Part shown: piece by piece, positions 1 to 7,990 of the stretch
Position numbering within the stretch: the stretch's first letter is position 1
Layout of the letters: every line of letters begins with the position of its first letter
Source of the DNA: CAZVCG01 sp964626265
Lineage (GTDB): Bacteria > Pseudomonadota > Alphaproteobacteria > UBA9219
Assembly (NCBI GenBank): GCA_964626265.1
Contig: CAZVCG010000015.1
Span: 1-47,498, forward strand
Direction of reading: 5' to 3'
DNA length: 47,498 nucleotides
Made by a program: the position numbers and the translations under genes
Notes under the pieces: model-generated
Told to the model about the DNA's origin: nothing
Database searches by the model: none
The model's input: only the letters and a program-made list of their open reading frames with translations

Positions 1-1560
1 GTTAGCCAGCCGACGGTCGAAGACACCATCTCGATCCTGCGCGGTCTGAAGGAAAAAGATGAACTGCATCACGGCATCCGCATCACCGACGGCGCGATCG
101 TCGCTGCGGCAACGTTGTCGAACCGCTACATCACCGATCGCTTTTTGCCGGACAAAGCCATCGATCTGATCGACGAAGCGGCGGCCCGCCTGCGCATGGA
201 AGTCGACAGCAAGCCGGAGGAAATCGACGAACTCGACCGCCGGATCATCCAGCTTAAAATCGAACAAGCCGCGCTTCAAAAAGAGCACGACCAAGCTTCG
301 CAAGAACGCCTCACGAAACTCACGGGCGAGCTGGCCTCTCTCGAGGAAAAGGCGGCCGAACTCACGGCTCGCTGGCGCGCGGAAAAGGAACAGCTCACCA
401 GCGCGCAGAAAATCAAGGAACAGCTCGAACATGCGCGCGCGGAATTGGATCAGGTCCAGCGCAAGGGCGAATACACGCGCGCGGGCGAACTGGCCTACGG
501 CATCATCCCCGACCTTGAACGCAAACTTCAGGCCGCAGAGCAACAAAAAGAAACGGCCATGTTGGCCGAAGAGGTCAAGGATACCGATATCGCCGCGATC
601 GTCAGCCGCTGGACGGGCGTGCCGGTCGATAAAATGCTGCAAGGCGAGCGCGACAAACTTCTCAAGATGGAGGAATTCCTGCGCCGCCGCGTCATCGGGC
701 AGGACGAAGCCATCGTCGCCGTCTCGAACGCCGTGCGCCGCGCCCGTGCGGGCTTGCAAGACCCGAACCGACCGCTCGGCTCGTTCCTTTTCCTTGGACC
801 TACGGGCGTTGGCAAAACCGAGCTTACCAAGGCTTTGGCCGAATTCCTGTTCGACGACGAACAGGCATTGGTGCGTATAGATATGTCGGAATACATGGAG
901 AAACACGCCGTTGCGCGGCTCATCGGCGCGCCGCCGGGCTATGTCGGCTATGAGGAAGGCGGCACGATCACCGAAGCCGTGCGTCGCCGCCCGTATCAGG
1001 TCATCCTGTTCGACGAAGTCGAAAAAGCGCACCCGGACGTTTTCAACGTGTTGCTGCAGGTACTCGACGATGGCCGCCTGACCGATGGCCAAGGCCGCGT
1101 CGTCGATTTCCGCAACACACTGATCGTGCTGACGTCCAACCTTGGCGCTGAAGTCATCGCGGGAGACGAGGGCGAACAACTCTCGCCGCACACGCGCGAC
1201 CTTGTCATGGAGAACGTGCGCCGCCACTTCCGGCCCGAGTTCGTTAACCGTCTCGATGAAATCCTCATCTTCCGCCGTTTGAGCCGCGAAGATATGGCGG
1301 GCATCGTCGGCGTACAGATCGAACGTTTCAAAAAGCTTTTGGCCGAACACAAAATCGTGCTGGAGCTTTCGCCCGAAGCCCTGAAATGGCTGGCGGAGGC
1401 GGGCTACGATCCCGTCTACGGCGCAAGGCCCCTTAAGCGCGTCATCCAGCGCACGCTGCAAAACCCGCTGGCGCAGGACATCCTTGCCGGAAAAATCGCG
1501 GATGGCGCGAAAGTGCGCGTAGGTGTCGAGAAGGACGGATTGACGTTAACGCCCCAATAG
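1..1560 (+). CDS. clpB: ClpB disaggregase, C-terminal part (5' end outside window)
   Basis: ATP-dependent Hsp100 protein disaggregase that works with DnaK in the cytoplasm. The frame is open from base 1, so 519 residues remain and the N-terminal domain and most of the first AAA+ module lie outside the window. Visible are the end of NBD1 (TVEDTISILRG, then RFLPDKAIDLIDEAAARLR), a coiled-coil middle domain rich in E, K, Q and R, and a complete NBD2. NBD2 has Walker A GPTGVGKTE, Walker B ILFDEVEKA, a pore-loop GYVGYEEGG, and the C-terminal arginine-finger and sensor region (FRPEFVNRLDE, GARPLKRVIQ). It ends in a normal stop followed by a small hairpin. The long middle domain separates it from ClpA and ClpC. 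Identification is firm. Confidence 0.96.
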   Translation, partial: VSQPTVEDTISILRGLKEKDELHHGIRITDGAIVAAATLSNRYITDRFLPDKAIDLIDEAAARLRMEVDSKPEEIDELDRRIIQLKIEQAALQKEHDQASQERLTKLTGELASLEEKAAELTARWRAEKEQLTSAQKIKEQLEHARAELDQVQRKGEYTRAGELAYGIIPDLERKLQAAEQQKETAMLAEEVKDTDIAAIVSRWTGVPVDKMLQGERDKLLKMEEFLRRRVIGQDEAIVAVSNAVRRARAGLQDPNRPLGSFLFLGPTGVGKTELTKALAEFLFDDEQALVRIDMSEYMEKHAVARLIGAPPGYVGYEEGGTITEAVRRRPYQVILFDEVEKAHPDVFNVLLQVLDDGRLTDGQGRVVDFRNTLIVLTSNLGAEVIAGDEGEQLSPHTRDLVMENVRRHFRPEFVNRLDEILIFRRLSREDMAGIVGVQIERFKKLLAEHKIVLELSPEALKWLAEAGYDPVYGARPLKRVIQRTLQNPLAQDILAGKIADGAKVRVGVEKDGLTLTPQ

Positions 1561-1610
1561 ACATTGCGGGCGATTAACCAATTTATTCCGCGCGCAACAA
1601 AGGAAAATGC

Positions 1611-1631
1611 AACCCTTTTAATTCAAGGGTT
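1611..1631 (+). terminator. Hairpin downstream of clpB
   Basis: A 7-bp perfect stem (AACCCTT, then AAGGGTT) with a 7-base loop lies about 50 bp after the clpB stop. The T-run after it is poor, so intrinsic termination is only a possibility. Confidence 0.35.
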
Positions 1632-1654
1632 CTCGCTTTATGCTCGTGCCTAAT

Positions 1655-1821
1655 TACTATGTATAATTTTTTGTTAGGGCGACTTGGTGGAGCGAGGGAG
1701 ACACAATAAAAAAGGCAGAAAGCGCGGTATAATGGCTAAATGATTGCCGGAGCCTTTTTTATTGTGTCCCCATTGCTGTCTATGGCTTAGGTATTGATTC
1801 AATAAAAAGATTAACGGATAT
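1655..1821. repeat. Palindromic intergenic repeat family 1, copy A
   Basis: The inner inverted repeat is 1697-1716 against 1752-1771 (20 bp, one mismatch), around a 35-bp core. The right flank (TTGATTCAATAAAAAGATTAACGG) matches the right flank of copy B at 36257-36426. The left outer arm is diverged, so the left boundary is estimated by analogy. The core has the same orientation as copy C at 47443. The inner arms end in AATAAAAAAGGC and GCCTTTTTTATT and could also form a terminator-like hairpin between clpB and the next gene. Confidence 0.75.
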
Positions 1822-1851
1822 CATTTTCTGCTTGATGAAGATTGTTTCGCC

Positions 1852-2919
1852 ATGCTTTGCATATATGCCCGCAAGGAAAAATTTGAGGAAGCTCTTCTTA
1901 GCGAACTTTTATCGCCTGGCGAGCAAAAGTTGTTTACGGCGTTTCTGCAATCTGCCGCAGATATAACCGCGAAGCACGGCGTCCCGCTCGAAAAGCTTAC
2001 GGTATTGCCCAATACGTACGGCGAGGCTTTGATGGCTGTGATCGGCGGCGGCAAATCGCTTACCTATGTTCGAAACGAAGATTGGTTTGAGGCCAGATTT
2101 GAACGCACGCCTCCGGGCTTGTGGACAAGCGCATATTTTGCAAGCCGCTATTGTGGCGATGATGTTCGCAAAATCGACAGCATTTTGGAACATGAAGCGG
2201 GCCACCTTGTCGGAAAAGACCATGATTTCGAGGAAGGCCATTCCGTATTGACGAGCCATTTGGACAATCTGGCCTTCGTCCAAACGTTAAGCAAAATATC
2301 GTTATCGCGGCATCTTGATTGGGTACGCGAAAATTTTGAATCGACCGCCGCGTTTTATGACGATCTCAAAAGACTGGATAAGGCTCTTGCGCCTTGCTTT
2401 TCGTTTGCCGCGCGTCACTATGGCGCTTCGCCGGATCAATTATGCGAGAATATGGCCTATGGCTCGCGCGACCTGGAATACATGTGGACTTTGTTGGATG
2501 AAATACCTCATGATGTCCACCTGCGCGTTCAGGATATATCGGCGATAAGGACTGGCTTTGTTATTGTTGTTGCCTCCGGATTGCAGGGAAGTCACGACGA
2601 GAGGTCATTGGATGCGTTTTCGCAAGAGCTAAGAAGTCTTGATGAACGCAATGCTCTGTTAAGCAAGGCCGGCATCCGCAAAAAGGCCTTTACGCAATAT
2701 TGTCAGGCGTTCGCCACCTCGCGCGAACTGGCGGCCGATCAATTCGCCGCCGTTCATGCAAAATCGCCGGAAGACTTCATCGACGCCATTACCCAATGGG
2801 AAGGATGGGAGAAAATTAACGAAAAGTCAGGTGAATTCGATCCCCACCCGCCGATTGCCGAACGCGTCGCTAGGATAAAACGCATTTTCTCATCTGGCCA
2901 AAGCCGCCTCGTTCTATGA
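1852..2919 (+). CDS. M48-like zinc metallopeptidase, divergent
   Basis: Putative soluble zinc protease of 355 residues. HEAGH (residues 114-118) fits the HExxH zinc site. The C-terminus has two marks typical of family M48: SRELAAD (290-296), which would provide the third ligand Glu and the Asp, and DPHPPIAERVARI (330-342). The roughly 175 residues between HEAGH and SREL are much longer than the usual M48 spacing, and I see no signal peptide or membrane helices, unlike HtpX or BepA. It starts 31 bp after repeat copy A and has only a weak GAAGA-type ribosome site. Base composition is more AT-rich than clpB. The substrate is unknown. An M48-like fold is an inference from three short motifs. Confidence 0.6.
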   Translation: MLCIYARKEKFEEALLSELLSPGEQKLFTAFLQSAADITAKHGVPLEKLTVLPNTYGEALMAVIGGGKSLTYVRNEDWFEARFERTPPGLWTSAYFASRYCGDDVRKIDSILEHEAGHLVGKDHDFEEGHSVLTSHLDNLAFVQTLSKISLSRHLDWVRENFESTAAFYDDLKRLDKALAPCFSFAARHYGASPDQLCENMAYGSRDLEYMWTLLDEIPHDVHLRVQDISAIRTGFVIVVASGLQGSHDERSLDAFSQELRSLDERNALLSKAGIRKKAFTQYCQAFATSRELAADQFAAVHAKSPEDFIDAITQWEGWEKINEKSGEFDPHPPIAERVARIKRIFSSGQSRLVL

Positions 2920-2945
2920 AGATCCCCTGAATAAGAAAATATTCC

Positions 2946-2974
2946 TTGACATAGGAATATATTATATGCAGAAT
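2946..2974 (+). promoter_or_regulatory. Possible sigma-70 promoter
   Basis: TTGACA (2946-2951), 17-bp spacer, then CAGAAT (2969-2974). The -35 is perfect but the -10 is poor. It lies upstream of the GTG start proposed for the next gene, and it would be inconsistent with translation starting at the ATG at 2966. Confidence 0.35.
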
Positions 2975-3004
2975 GCATTGGGCGTTTTTGGAAGGAGAAG
3001 AACC

Positions 3005-3562
3005 GTGGATCCAGTATTGGCAAAGCATGTTACACATGCGTTTATTATGGGAAGACTGGAAAAGTCAGGAAAGCTGGGAAAAATAGAAGAACAGGAAAAT
3101 ACAGGTGAAATACAGGAAAATACAGGCGCTACGGAGGAAATAACAGGACGTGATCAGGCTTCGGGCCAATTCGTTAAGGGCTGCAGCGGAAACCCGTCCG
3201 GAAGGCCAAAGGGTTCGCTGAACAAGGGAACGCTTGCCGCCCGCGCTCTTCTTGAAAACGAATCTGCAAAGATAGTTAACAGGTTGCTCGGAAAGGCGAC
3301 TGGTGTGGATGGTTATTATTGTCCCGACGCAATGGATTTTTGCATTAGCCACATTCTGCCATTCCGCAAGGGCGCTCCCGTCTATTTTGATTTGCCGCCT
3401 ATAACGACCATAGCCGATGTTGCGAAGGCTCAAATCGCGCTTGTGAATGCCGTTGCCGAAGGCGTATTGACGCCGCAGGAAGGCCAAACGATCAGCGTTA
3501 TGACGGACAGAATTCTGAAAACGCTAAAGGAACAAAACGCCGAATCTGCTTGCGAAGCTTAG
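3005..3562 (+). CDS. DUF5681 domain protein
   Basis: 185-residue protein of unknown function. The central part (GQFVKGCSGNPSGRPKGS) matches the DUF5681 hallmark (SGNPxGRPKG), a family often met in phage or mobile-element neighbourhoods. I chose GTG 3005 because AAGGAG (2992-2997) sits 7 nt before it. The in-frame ATG at 2966 would add 13 residues but lacks a ribosome site. The N-terminus is low-complexity, polar and acidic, and arises from a short DNA repeat (CAGGAAAATACAGG twice near 3092-3125). No phage structural genes lie nearby, so it may be a relic or a domesticated gene. It stands alone before kdsB. Confidence 0.65.
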   Translation: MDPVLAKHVTHAFIMGRLEKSGKLGKIEEQENTGEIQENTGATEEITGRDQASGQFVKGCSGNPSGRPKGSLNKGTLAARALLENESAKIVNRLLGKATGVDGYYCPDAMDFCISHILPFRKGAPVYFDLPPITTIADVAKAQIALVNAVAEGVLTPQEGQTISVMTDRILKTLKEQNAESACEA

Positions 3563-3611
3563 GGATCGGTTCTTTAGTAGGGCTCTTGCTTTTCATAAGA
3601 TCAAGGGTCCT

Positions 3612-4428
3612 ATGTCTCTTCGCATCGTCATCCCTGCCCGTTATGGGTCGACCCGTTTTCCCGGCAAGCCGCTAGCTCTCGTGAACGGCGTGCCTTTGCT
3701 TCAACGCGTGTGGGCGCTTGGCGCGAGCGCGCTTGGCGAGGACAACGTTGCCGTGACGACCGATGACAATCGTATTGCCGATTTCTGCGCCAAGATCGGC
3801 GCGTCGTGTATCATGACTGCGCCGGAAATTCCCAATGGCACTGAACGCGTTCATGCTGCGCTTGGGCAAATGCCCGCCGACGTCGATCAGGTTATCAACC
3901 TGCAAGGCGATGCCGTGCTCACGCCGCCGTGGGTCATCCGAGCGATTGTCAGCGCGATGGCAAACGAAACATCCTCTGGAATCTTCACTCCCGCCGTTCG
4001 CCTCACCAAGCAAACCTATGAAGCGTTGAAAGCGGCCAAGGCTGCGGGCGAAGTCGGCGGCACGACGGTCACGTTCGACAATCACTATAATGCGCTCTAT
4101 TTTTCGAAGAGTATCATTCCGTTCGTGCGCGAAGGCGCGGAAAATCCGCCCGTTTATCGCCATATCGGCCTANNNNNNNNNNNNNNNCCGCACGACGCTT
4201 GCGCAAATCGTCGGCTTGCCGCCGGGCCGTTTGGAGCAAACGGAAAAGCTGGAACAACTGCGTGCGCTCGAAAACGGCATCAAAATCCGCGTCGTGGTCG
4301 TGGATTATCAGGGCCGCAGTCATATCGGCGTCGATAGCGCCGAAGACGCCAAACGCGCCGAAAAGATCATCGCTGCCGAAGGCGAGTTGCTTCCCGTCTA
4401 TGACGGGAGTTATACTTATCCGTCATGA
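3612..4428 (+). CDS. kdsB: 3-deoxy-manno-octulosonate cytidylyltransferase (CMP-Kdo synthetase), interrupted by assembly gap
   Basis: Activates Kdo with CTP to CMP-Kdo for the LPS inner core, in the cytoplasm. The N-terminus RIVIPARYGSTRFPGKPL is the nucleotide-binding signature of the family. VINLQGDAVLTPP and HIGL follow, and after the gap comes LPPGRLEQTEKLEQLRALENG. The protein is about 271 residues, slightly longer than the usual 245-260. The sequence before the 15 Ns is in frame 3 and after them in frame 1, so the N count is not the true gap length: 8, 11 or 14 bases would restore the frame. The family normally has Tyr-Ala-Tyr-Arg at this point. I read it as one intact gene with an assembly gap rather than a pseudogene. 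Confidence 0.9.
4173..4187. other. Assembly gap (15 N) inside kdsB
   Basis: Fifteen undetermined bases. The reading frames on the two sides differ by one, so the real number of missing bases should leave remainder 2 when divided by 3. Confidence 0.98.
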
Positions 4429-4457
4429 ATTTTGACTAGACGATAGCGCAGCCAGTC

Positions 4458-4478
4458 CCTCTCCCCTTGCGGGAGAGG
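4458..4478. repeat. Short GC-rich hairpin repeat
   Basis: CCTCTCCC, CTTGC, GGGAGAGG: a perfect 8-bp stem with a 5-base loop, followed by AGGCGAGGGG. It resembles REP-like hairpins common in proteobacterial intergenic DNA. Just downstream (4502-4518) GCGAGCG occurs twice around TA. It may also end kdsB transcription. Confidence 0.5.
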
Positions 4479-4537
4479 TTAGGCGAGGGGTATATGAATT
4501 TGCGAGCGTAGCGAGCGCAAACGAAAGAAAGATCATC

Positions 4538-5200
4538 ATGAAAAAAGCCGCGCTCATTCTTTTCCGCCACGGCAACACGTTCGAAGCCGGACAAACGCCC
4601 GTATGGGTTGGCGCGCGCACGGATATGCCGCTTACGGCTGAGGGCGAACATCAAGCCTTCGCAGCAGCCACGTTTATCGAGCAACGCTTCGATCCGGTCG
4701 TGGAAATCGTCGCGGGGCCGCTTCAACGCACATGCCGTTTTGCGGAAATCATCGCCAAGCAGGTGCGTCAACCTTTTCAAATCGACGAGCGATTGCGTGA
4801 AATCGACTATGGCCTTTGGGAAGGCCTCGATAGCGTCGCCATCCGCCAGAAATACGGCACGGAACCCTTGGAACAATGGGAAAAGTTCGGCGACTGGCCG
4901 ACCACCATGCAATGGAAGCCACCGCATGACGAGCTGAAAGCGACATTGGCCGGGTTTTTGCGCGAGCAAAATCGCAAGCTAGTCGACGCCATGATGGACT
5001 CGCCCGAAGGCGCATACAACATCGCGGTGACCAGTAACGGCATTCTGCGTTTGATTTATACGCTGGTGACGGGCAAGCCGTGCGAGCAGGCACACAAGGT
5101 GAAAACGGGCCACGCTTGCGTTCTCGCGCCGGACGGTGACCGCTGGCATATCATGAAATGGAACGAAGATCCGGCAAAAGCTAAGCTTCAACCGTTATAG
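4538..5200 (+). CDS. Histidine phosphatase family protein (phosphoglycerate-mutase-like)
   Basis: 220-residue member of the branched histidine phosphatase superfamily. FRHGNT (residues 9-14) holds the phospho-accepting His. An Arg/Glu-containing core follows (RLREIDYGLWEG), and the second catalytic region appears as VTSNGILR (usually VxHGxxxR), so the second His is replaced by Asn at the point where the proton-relay His is expected. The product may therefore have altered activity. It lies 110 bp after kdsB, and its last 20 bp overlap the convergent pyrD-like gene. The substrate cannot be predicted: the family includes cobalamin phosphatases, phosphoglycerate mutases and SixA. Confidence 0.75.
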   Translation: MKKAALILFRHGNTFEAGQTPVWVGARTDMPLTAEGEHQAFAAATFIEQRFDPVVEIVAGPLQRTCRFAEIIAKQVRQPFQIDERLREIDYGLWEGLDSVAIRQKYGTEPLEQWEKFGDWPTTMQWKPPHDELKATLAGFLREQNRKLVDAMMDSPEGAYNIAVTSNGILRLIYTLVTGKPCEQAHKVKTGHACVLAPDGDRWHIMKWNEDPAKAKLQPL

Positions 5201-6299
5201 CTTTTTCCCTGTGATCCGCGCCGACGGCATCGGCAAGCGTTTCGAACTTGTCGCGGCGAAGAAGTATCGCCAGTTCGCGCTTGATGCGGTTCACGACCAT
5301 CGGTCCTTCCAGACAAAGAGCCGTATGGATTTGCACCATCGAAGCCCCGGCGCGGATTTTGGCATAGGCGTCTTCGCCGTTCAGAACGCCGCCGCATCCG
5401 ATGAGCAGAACCTTGCCCTTGGTAAAGCGGTACATGTTCGACAATACGCGCGTCGACAGACTGAACAACGGGCCGCCGGCAAGGCCGCCTTCTTCCGCCG
5501 CAAGATCGCGCGGCACGTTGCTGGGACGCGAGGCCGTCGTGTCGCCGACGATGATGCCTTGCAAGCCGATTTCGAGAGCAATGGCGGAAACGTCCTTTTG
5601 CTGCGCTTCCGTCAAATCGGGCGACATCTTGACGAAGACGGGTAAGGGCTTTTCAAGCTTGCCGCGCGTTTCCATGACAGGCACCAACAATTCCTTGAGG
5701 AAAACGCGATACTTTGCCGTGCGCGCGGGCGGCGCTTTCACCAGCGAAAGATTGACCGTCGCATAATCGGCATAAGGCGCGAGCCTGTTCAGGCTTTCCA
5801 CGAGTTCTGCGGCGGGGTCTGCGGATTCGGCATTGGGGCTAATATTGATGCCAACGGGGTTTTGCGTTCTGCCCGGTTTTTCGCGCCAGTCTTTCATGCG
5901 CTGCGCTACAACATCCGAACCGTCGCTGGGTTCGCCAAGGCGTTGCAGGATGGCCTTTGCGTCCTTGATCCAGAAAAGGCGGGGGGCGGGGTTGCCCTTG
6001 AAAGGGGTTGGTTTGATGGTGCCGACTTCGACGGAGCCGAAGCCAAAGCGCATCAGTTCGTCGATGACCTGAGCTTGACGATCATAACCTGCGGCCAGCC
6101 CGACAGGGCACGGAAACTCAAGACCGTCGACCTTGACGGCCATCGTCGGGTCGTTCGGGGTGATAAAATCGGGGCCATAGCCTTTTTGCAAAGCCTTAAG
6201 GGTCAGCTCGTGAATCCGTTCCGGATCCAAAACAAACAATAAAGGCTTTAAAAGCGCATAAGTATCAAGCCCTAAAGGATTCCACGGGTTAAAACTCAT
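5181..6299 (-). CDS. Dihydroorotate dehydrogenase paralogue, likely catalytically altered
   Basis: Class 2 (quinone-type) DHODH fold, 372 residues from the ATG at 6299, which aligns with the MSFN start of the neighbouring copy. An upstream in-frame ATG at 6323 adds 8 residues. FMN-barrel features persist: GLAAGYDRQ (normally GFDK), VGININ-like VGINIS, FVKMSPDL with the FMN Lys, and IRAGASMVQIHTAL. Orotate and catalytic motifs are lost. The usual NRxGFNN is QRLGEPS, the usual NxSSPNTPG reads NLSLVKAPP (no catalytic Ser), and TNTT is GDTT. It is about 100 bp downstream of the better-preserved copy, in the same direction. I infer a duplicate that no longer makes orotate, or that acts on another substrate. 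Confidence 0.8.
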   Translation of the reverse strand: MSFNPWNPLGLDTYALLKPLLFVLDPERIHELTLKALQKGYGPDFITPNDPTMAVKVDGLEFPCPVGLAAGYDRQAQVIDELMRFGFGSVEVGTIKPTPFKGNPAPRLFWIKDAKAILQRLGEPSDGSDVVAQRMKDWREKPGRTQNPVGINISPNAESADPAAELVESLNRLAPYADYATVNLSLVKAPPARTAKYRVFLKELLVPVMETRGKLEKPLPVFVKMSPDLTEAQQKDVSAIALEIGLQGIIVGDTTASRPSNVPRDLAAEEGGLAGGPLFSLSTRVLSNMYRFTKGKVLLIGCGGVLNGEDAYAKIRAGASMVQIHTALCLEGPMVVNRIKRELAILLRRDKFETLADAVGADHREKAITVEA

Positions 6300-6424
6300 A
6301 GTATAAATATCCTGAAACGCCATTTGTAATGGTCAGCAATTACAATGCCTTGCCCATGCGTCAAAAGCAATACTTGCATCCGGAAAATAATACATGCGTA
6401 AAAATTGAAAAAGACTAATAATAT

Positions 6425-7522
6425 CTATATGTTATGTTCGGCCCCGACGGCCTCTGCCACGGATTTAAAGCCGTCCCGCTTCAAAAGGGCGGCCAAATCC
6501 CGCTTGATCTTGCGGACGACCAACGGCCCTTCGTACACCAGCGCGGTGAATATCTGAACCAGCGAAGCGCCGGCGCGGATTTTCCGATAAGCCTTTTCGC
6601 CTGTATCGATGGCGCAGTTGCCGACAAGGGGTATTTTGCCCTTGGTCAGCTTGTACATGTTGCCGAGAAGTTTCGTCGTCATATCGAACATGACGGGGCT
6701 TGAGAAGCCACCCGCTTCCTTGGCCAGTTCCGGCGGAATGATGTCGGGACGCGTTAAGGTGGTATTGCCGACGATTAGGCCCTGAATGCCGCTTTCAAGA
6801 ACGACGGAGGCGATATCTTCCTGTTGGGCTTCGGTAACATCAGGCGAAATTTTAAGGAGCAAAGGCAAAGCCGGAGCATGTATTTGCCGCGCCTCCATGG
6901 CTTTGGCCAAAAGTTCCGTCAAGTGTTCGCGCTTTTGCAGATCGCGGGCTCCCGGCGTGTTAGGCGTCGATACGCTGATGCAGGCGTAATCGACGTAAGG
7001 GACCACCTTGATTAGGCTTGCTACATAGTCGGAAACGGGATCTGCGCTGTCTTTGTTGAAACCTATGTTCACGCCGATGGGATTGCGGGAACTTTTGGGG
7101 TTTTCCATCCGCTTTTTTAGGTTAGCCGCGAAAGCCTCCGCGCCGATGCTGTTCCAGCCGAAACGGTTGATTAGGCCTTTGGCCTGCGGCACGCGGAACA
7201 TGCGCGGTTTTGGATTGCCGGGCTGAGGAAGCCGTACAACGGAACCGACTTCCACGTGTCCAAAGCCGAAATTCATAAAAGCGTCCGTAGCCGTCGCCTG
7301 CTTGTCCATCCCCGCAGCAAGACCTACAGGGTTCGGGAAATCAAGGCCGAATACGGTTGTCCGAAGAACGGGGTCGTCCTCTTCCGCAAGGCGCGGGCCG
7401 AGGCCTAGGCGCAGCATAGTGATGGTCAGGTTATGCGCGTCCTCGGGGTCGATCAAAAACAGAAAGGGCTTAACGAGCGGGTAAGGATCAAGCCCAAAGG
7501 GGCTCCAAAGGTTAAAAGACAT
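6425..7522 (-). CDS. pyrD: Dihydroorotate dehydrogenase (quinone), class 2
   Basis: Membrane-associated flavoenzyme oxidising dihydroorotate to orotate with quinone, the fourth step of pyrimidine synthesis. 365 residues. An amphipathic N-terminus (LVKPFLFLIDPEDAHNLT) is typical of class 2. Core motifs: GLAAGMDKQ, LINRFGWNS (substrate Asn), VGVNIGFNK, LLKISPDV (FMN Lys), VGNTTLTRP, and IRAGASLVQIFTALVYEGP. The catalytic loop reads VSTPNTPGARDL, where the family has SSPNTPG. The general-base Ser position appears to be Thr, and the Asn two residues before the loop is Ser. It precedes the degenerate copy on the same strand, and the two are probably one transcript. This is the only credible pyrD in the window. 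Confidence 0.88.
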   Translation of the reverse strand: MSFNLWSPFGLDPYPLVKPFLFLIDPEDAHNLTITMLRLGLGPRLAEEDDPVLRTTVFGLDFPNPVGLAAGMDKQATATDAFMNFGFGHVEVGSVVRLPQPGNPKPRMFRVPQAKGLINRFGWNSIGAEAFAANLKKRMENPKSSRNPIGVNIGFNKDSADPVSDYVASLIKVVPYVDYACISVSTPNTPGARDLQKREHLTELLAKAMEARQIHAPALPLLLKISPDVTEAQQEDIASVVLESGIQGLIVGNTTLTRPDIIPPELAKEAGGFSSPVMFDMTTKLLGNMYKLTKGKIPLVGNCAIDTGEKAYRKIRAGASLVQIFTALVYEGPLVVRKIKRDLAALLKRDGFKSVAEAVGAEHNI

Positions 7523-7745
7523 GATCGGCCTGTCGCGGAATGGGGTGCGTATTGCGACACCATGCCTCTAGGCGTTGCTGTTTGCAACATTTTGCCGTCC
7601 GAGTCGGTCTGCAAGGACATTGCCCATATGTCTGGAAGGTTTTATGTGGCAATACATGCGTATGCTGTGTGCACCGAGTGGCATACCTCCTGCAAGGAAC
7701 AAGTCATTTAACGGCCTTTATTAAAATTCATACTGGGGGATGCAT

Positions 7746-7916
7746 ATGACCAAAGACATTTCAAAACGTGGCCGCAAGGCCAAGCTATCTTCGGGCAAAC
7801 AACAACCCAATCAGCCGGGATTCGAGGAAGGCGGACAAACGCCGCTCAAGCCCAGCAAGGCGATGGAAAAGGCGCTGGAAGCCGTGAAAAACATGGGCAA
7901 AAAGACCGTTCATTAA
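7746..7916 (+). CDS. Small lysine-rich protein (56 aa)
   Basis: Short reading frame starting at ATG 7746 with a GGGGGA ribosome site 5 nt upstream and ending at TAA 7916. It begins MTKDISKRGRKAKLSSGK and ends EAVKNMGKKTVH. It is strongly basic with a Gly/Gln/Pro-rich middle, has no Cys and no hydrophobic segment, and carries a predicted helix over the last 20 residues (KAMEKALEAVKNM). I do not recognise the family. A nucleic-acid-binding or small regulatory role is possible only by composition. It stands alone, 74 bp before an S24 regulator. The 220 bp upstream (7523-7745) hold no gene I can support. Confidence 0.55.
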   Translation: MTKDISKRGRKAKLSSGKQQPNQPGFEEGGQTPLKPSKAMEKALEAVKNMGKKTVH

Positions 7917-7953
7917 GCGCCGGTCGCTTGAAAGTATTGGCGTCAAGAAGGCG

Positions 7954-7981
7954 TTTGCGTCTGCGGCGGGATTAATATAAT
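7954..7981 (+). promoter_or_regulatory. Possible promoter giving a leaderless S24-regulator mRNA
   Basis: A perfect TATAAT at 7976-7981 with a TTTGCG-like -35 at 7954-7959 (16-bp spacer). Transcription would begin within a few bases of the ATG at 7991, and no ribosome site is visible, so a leaderless mRNA is plausible. Confidence 0.4.
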
Positions 7982-7990
7982 ATTCCTACC

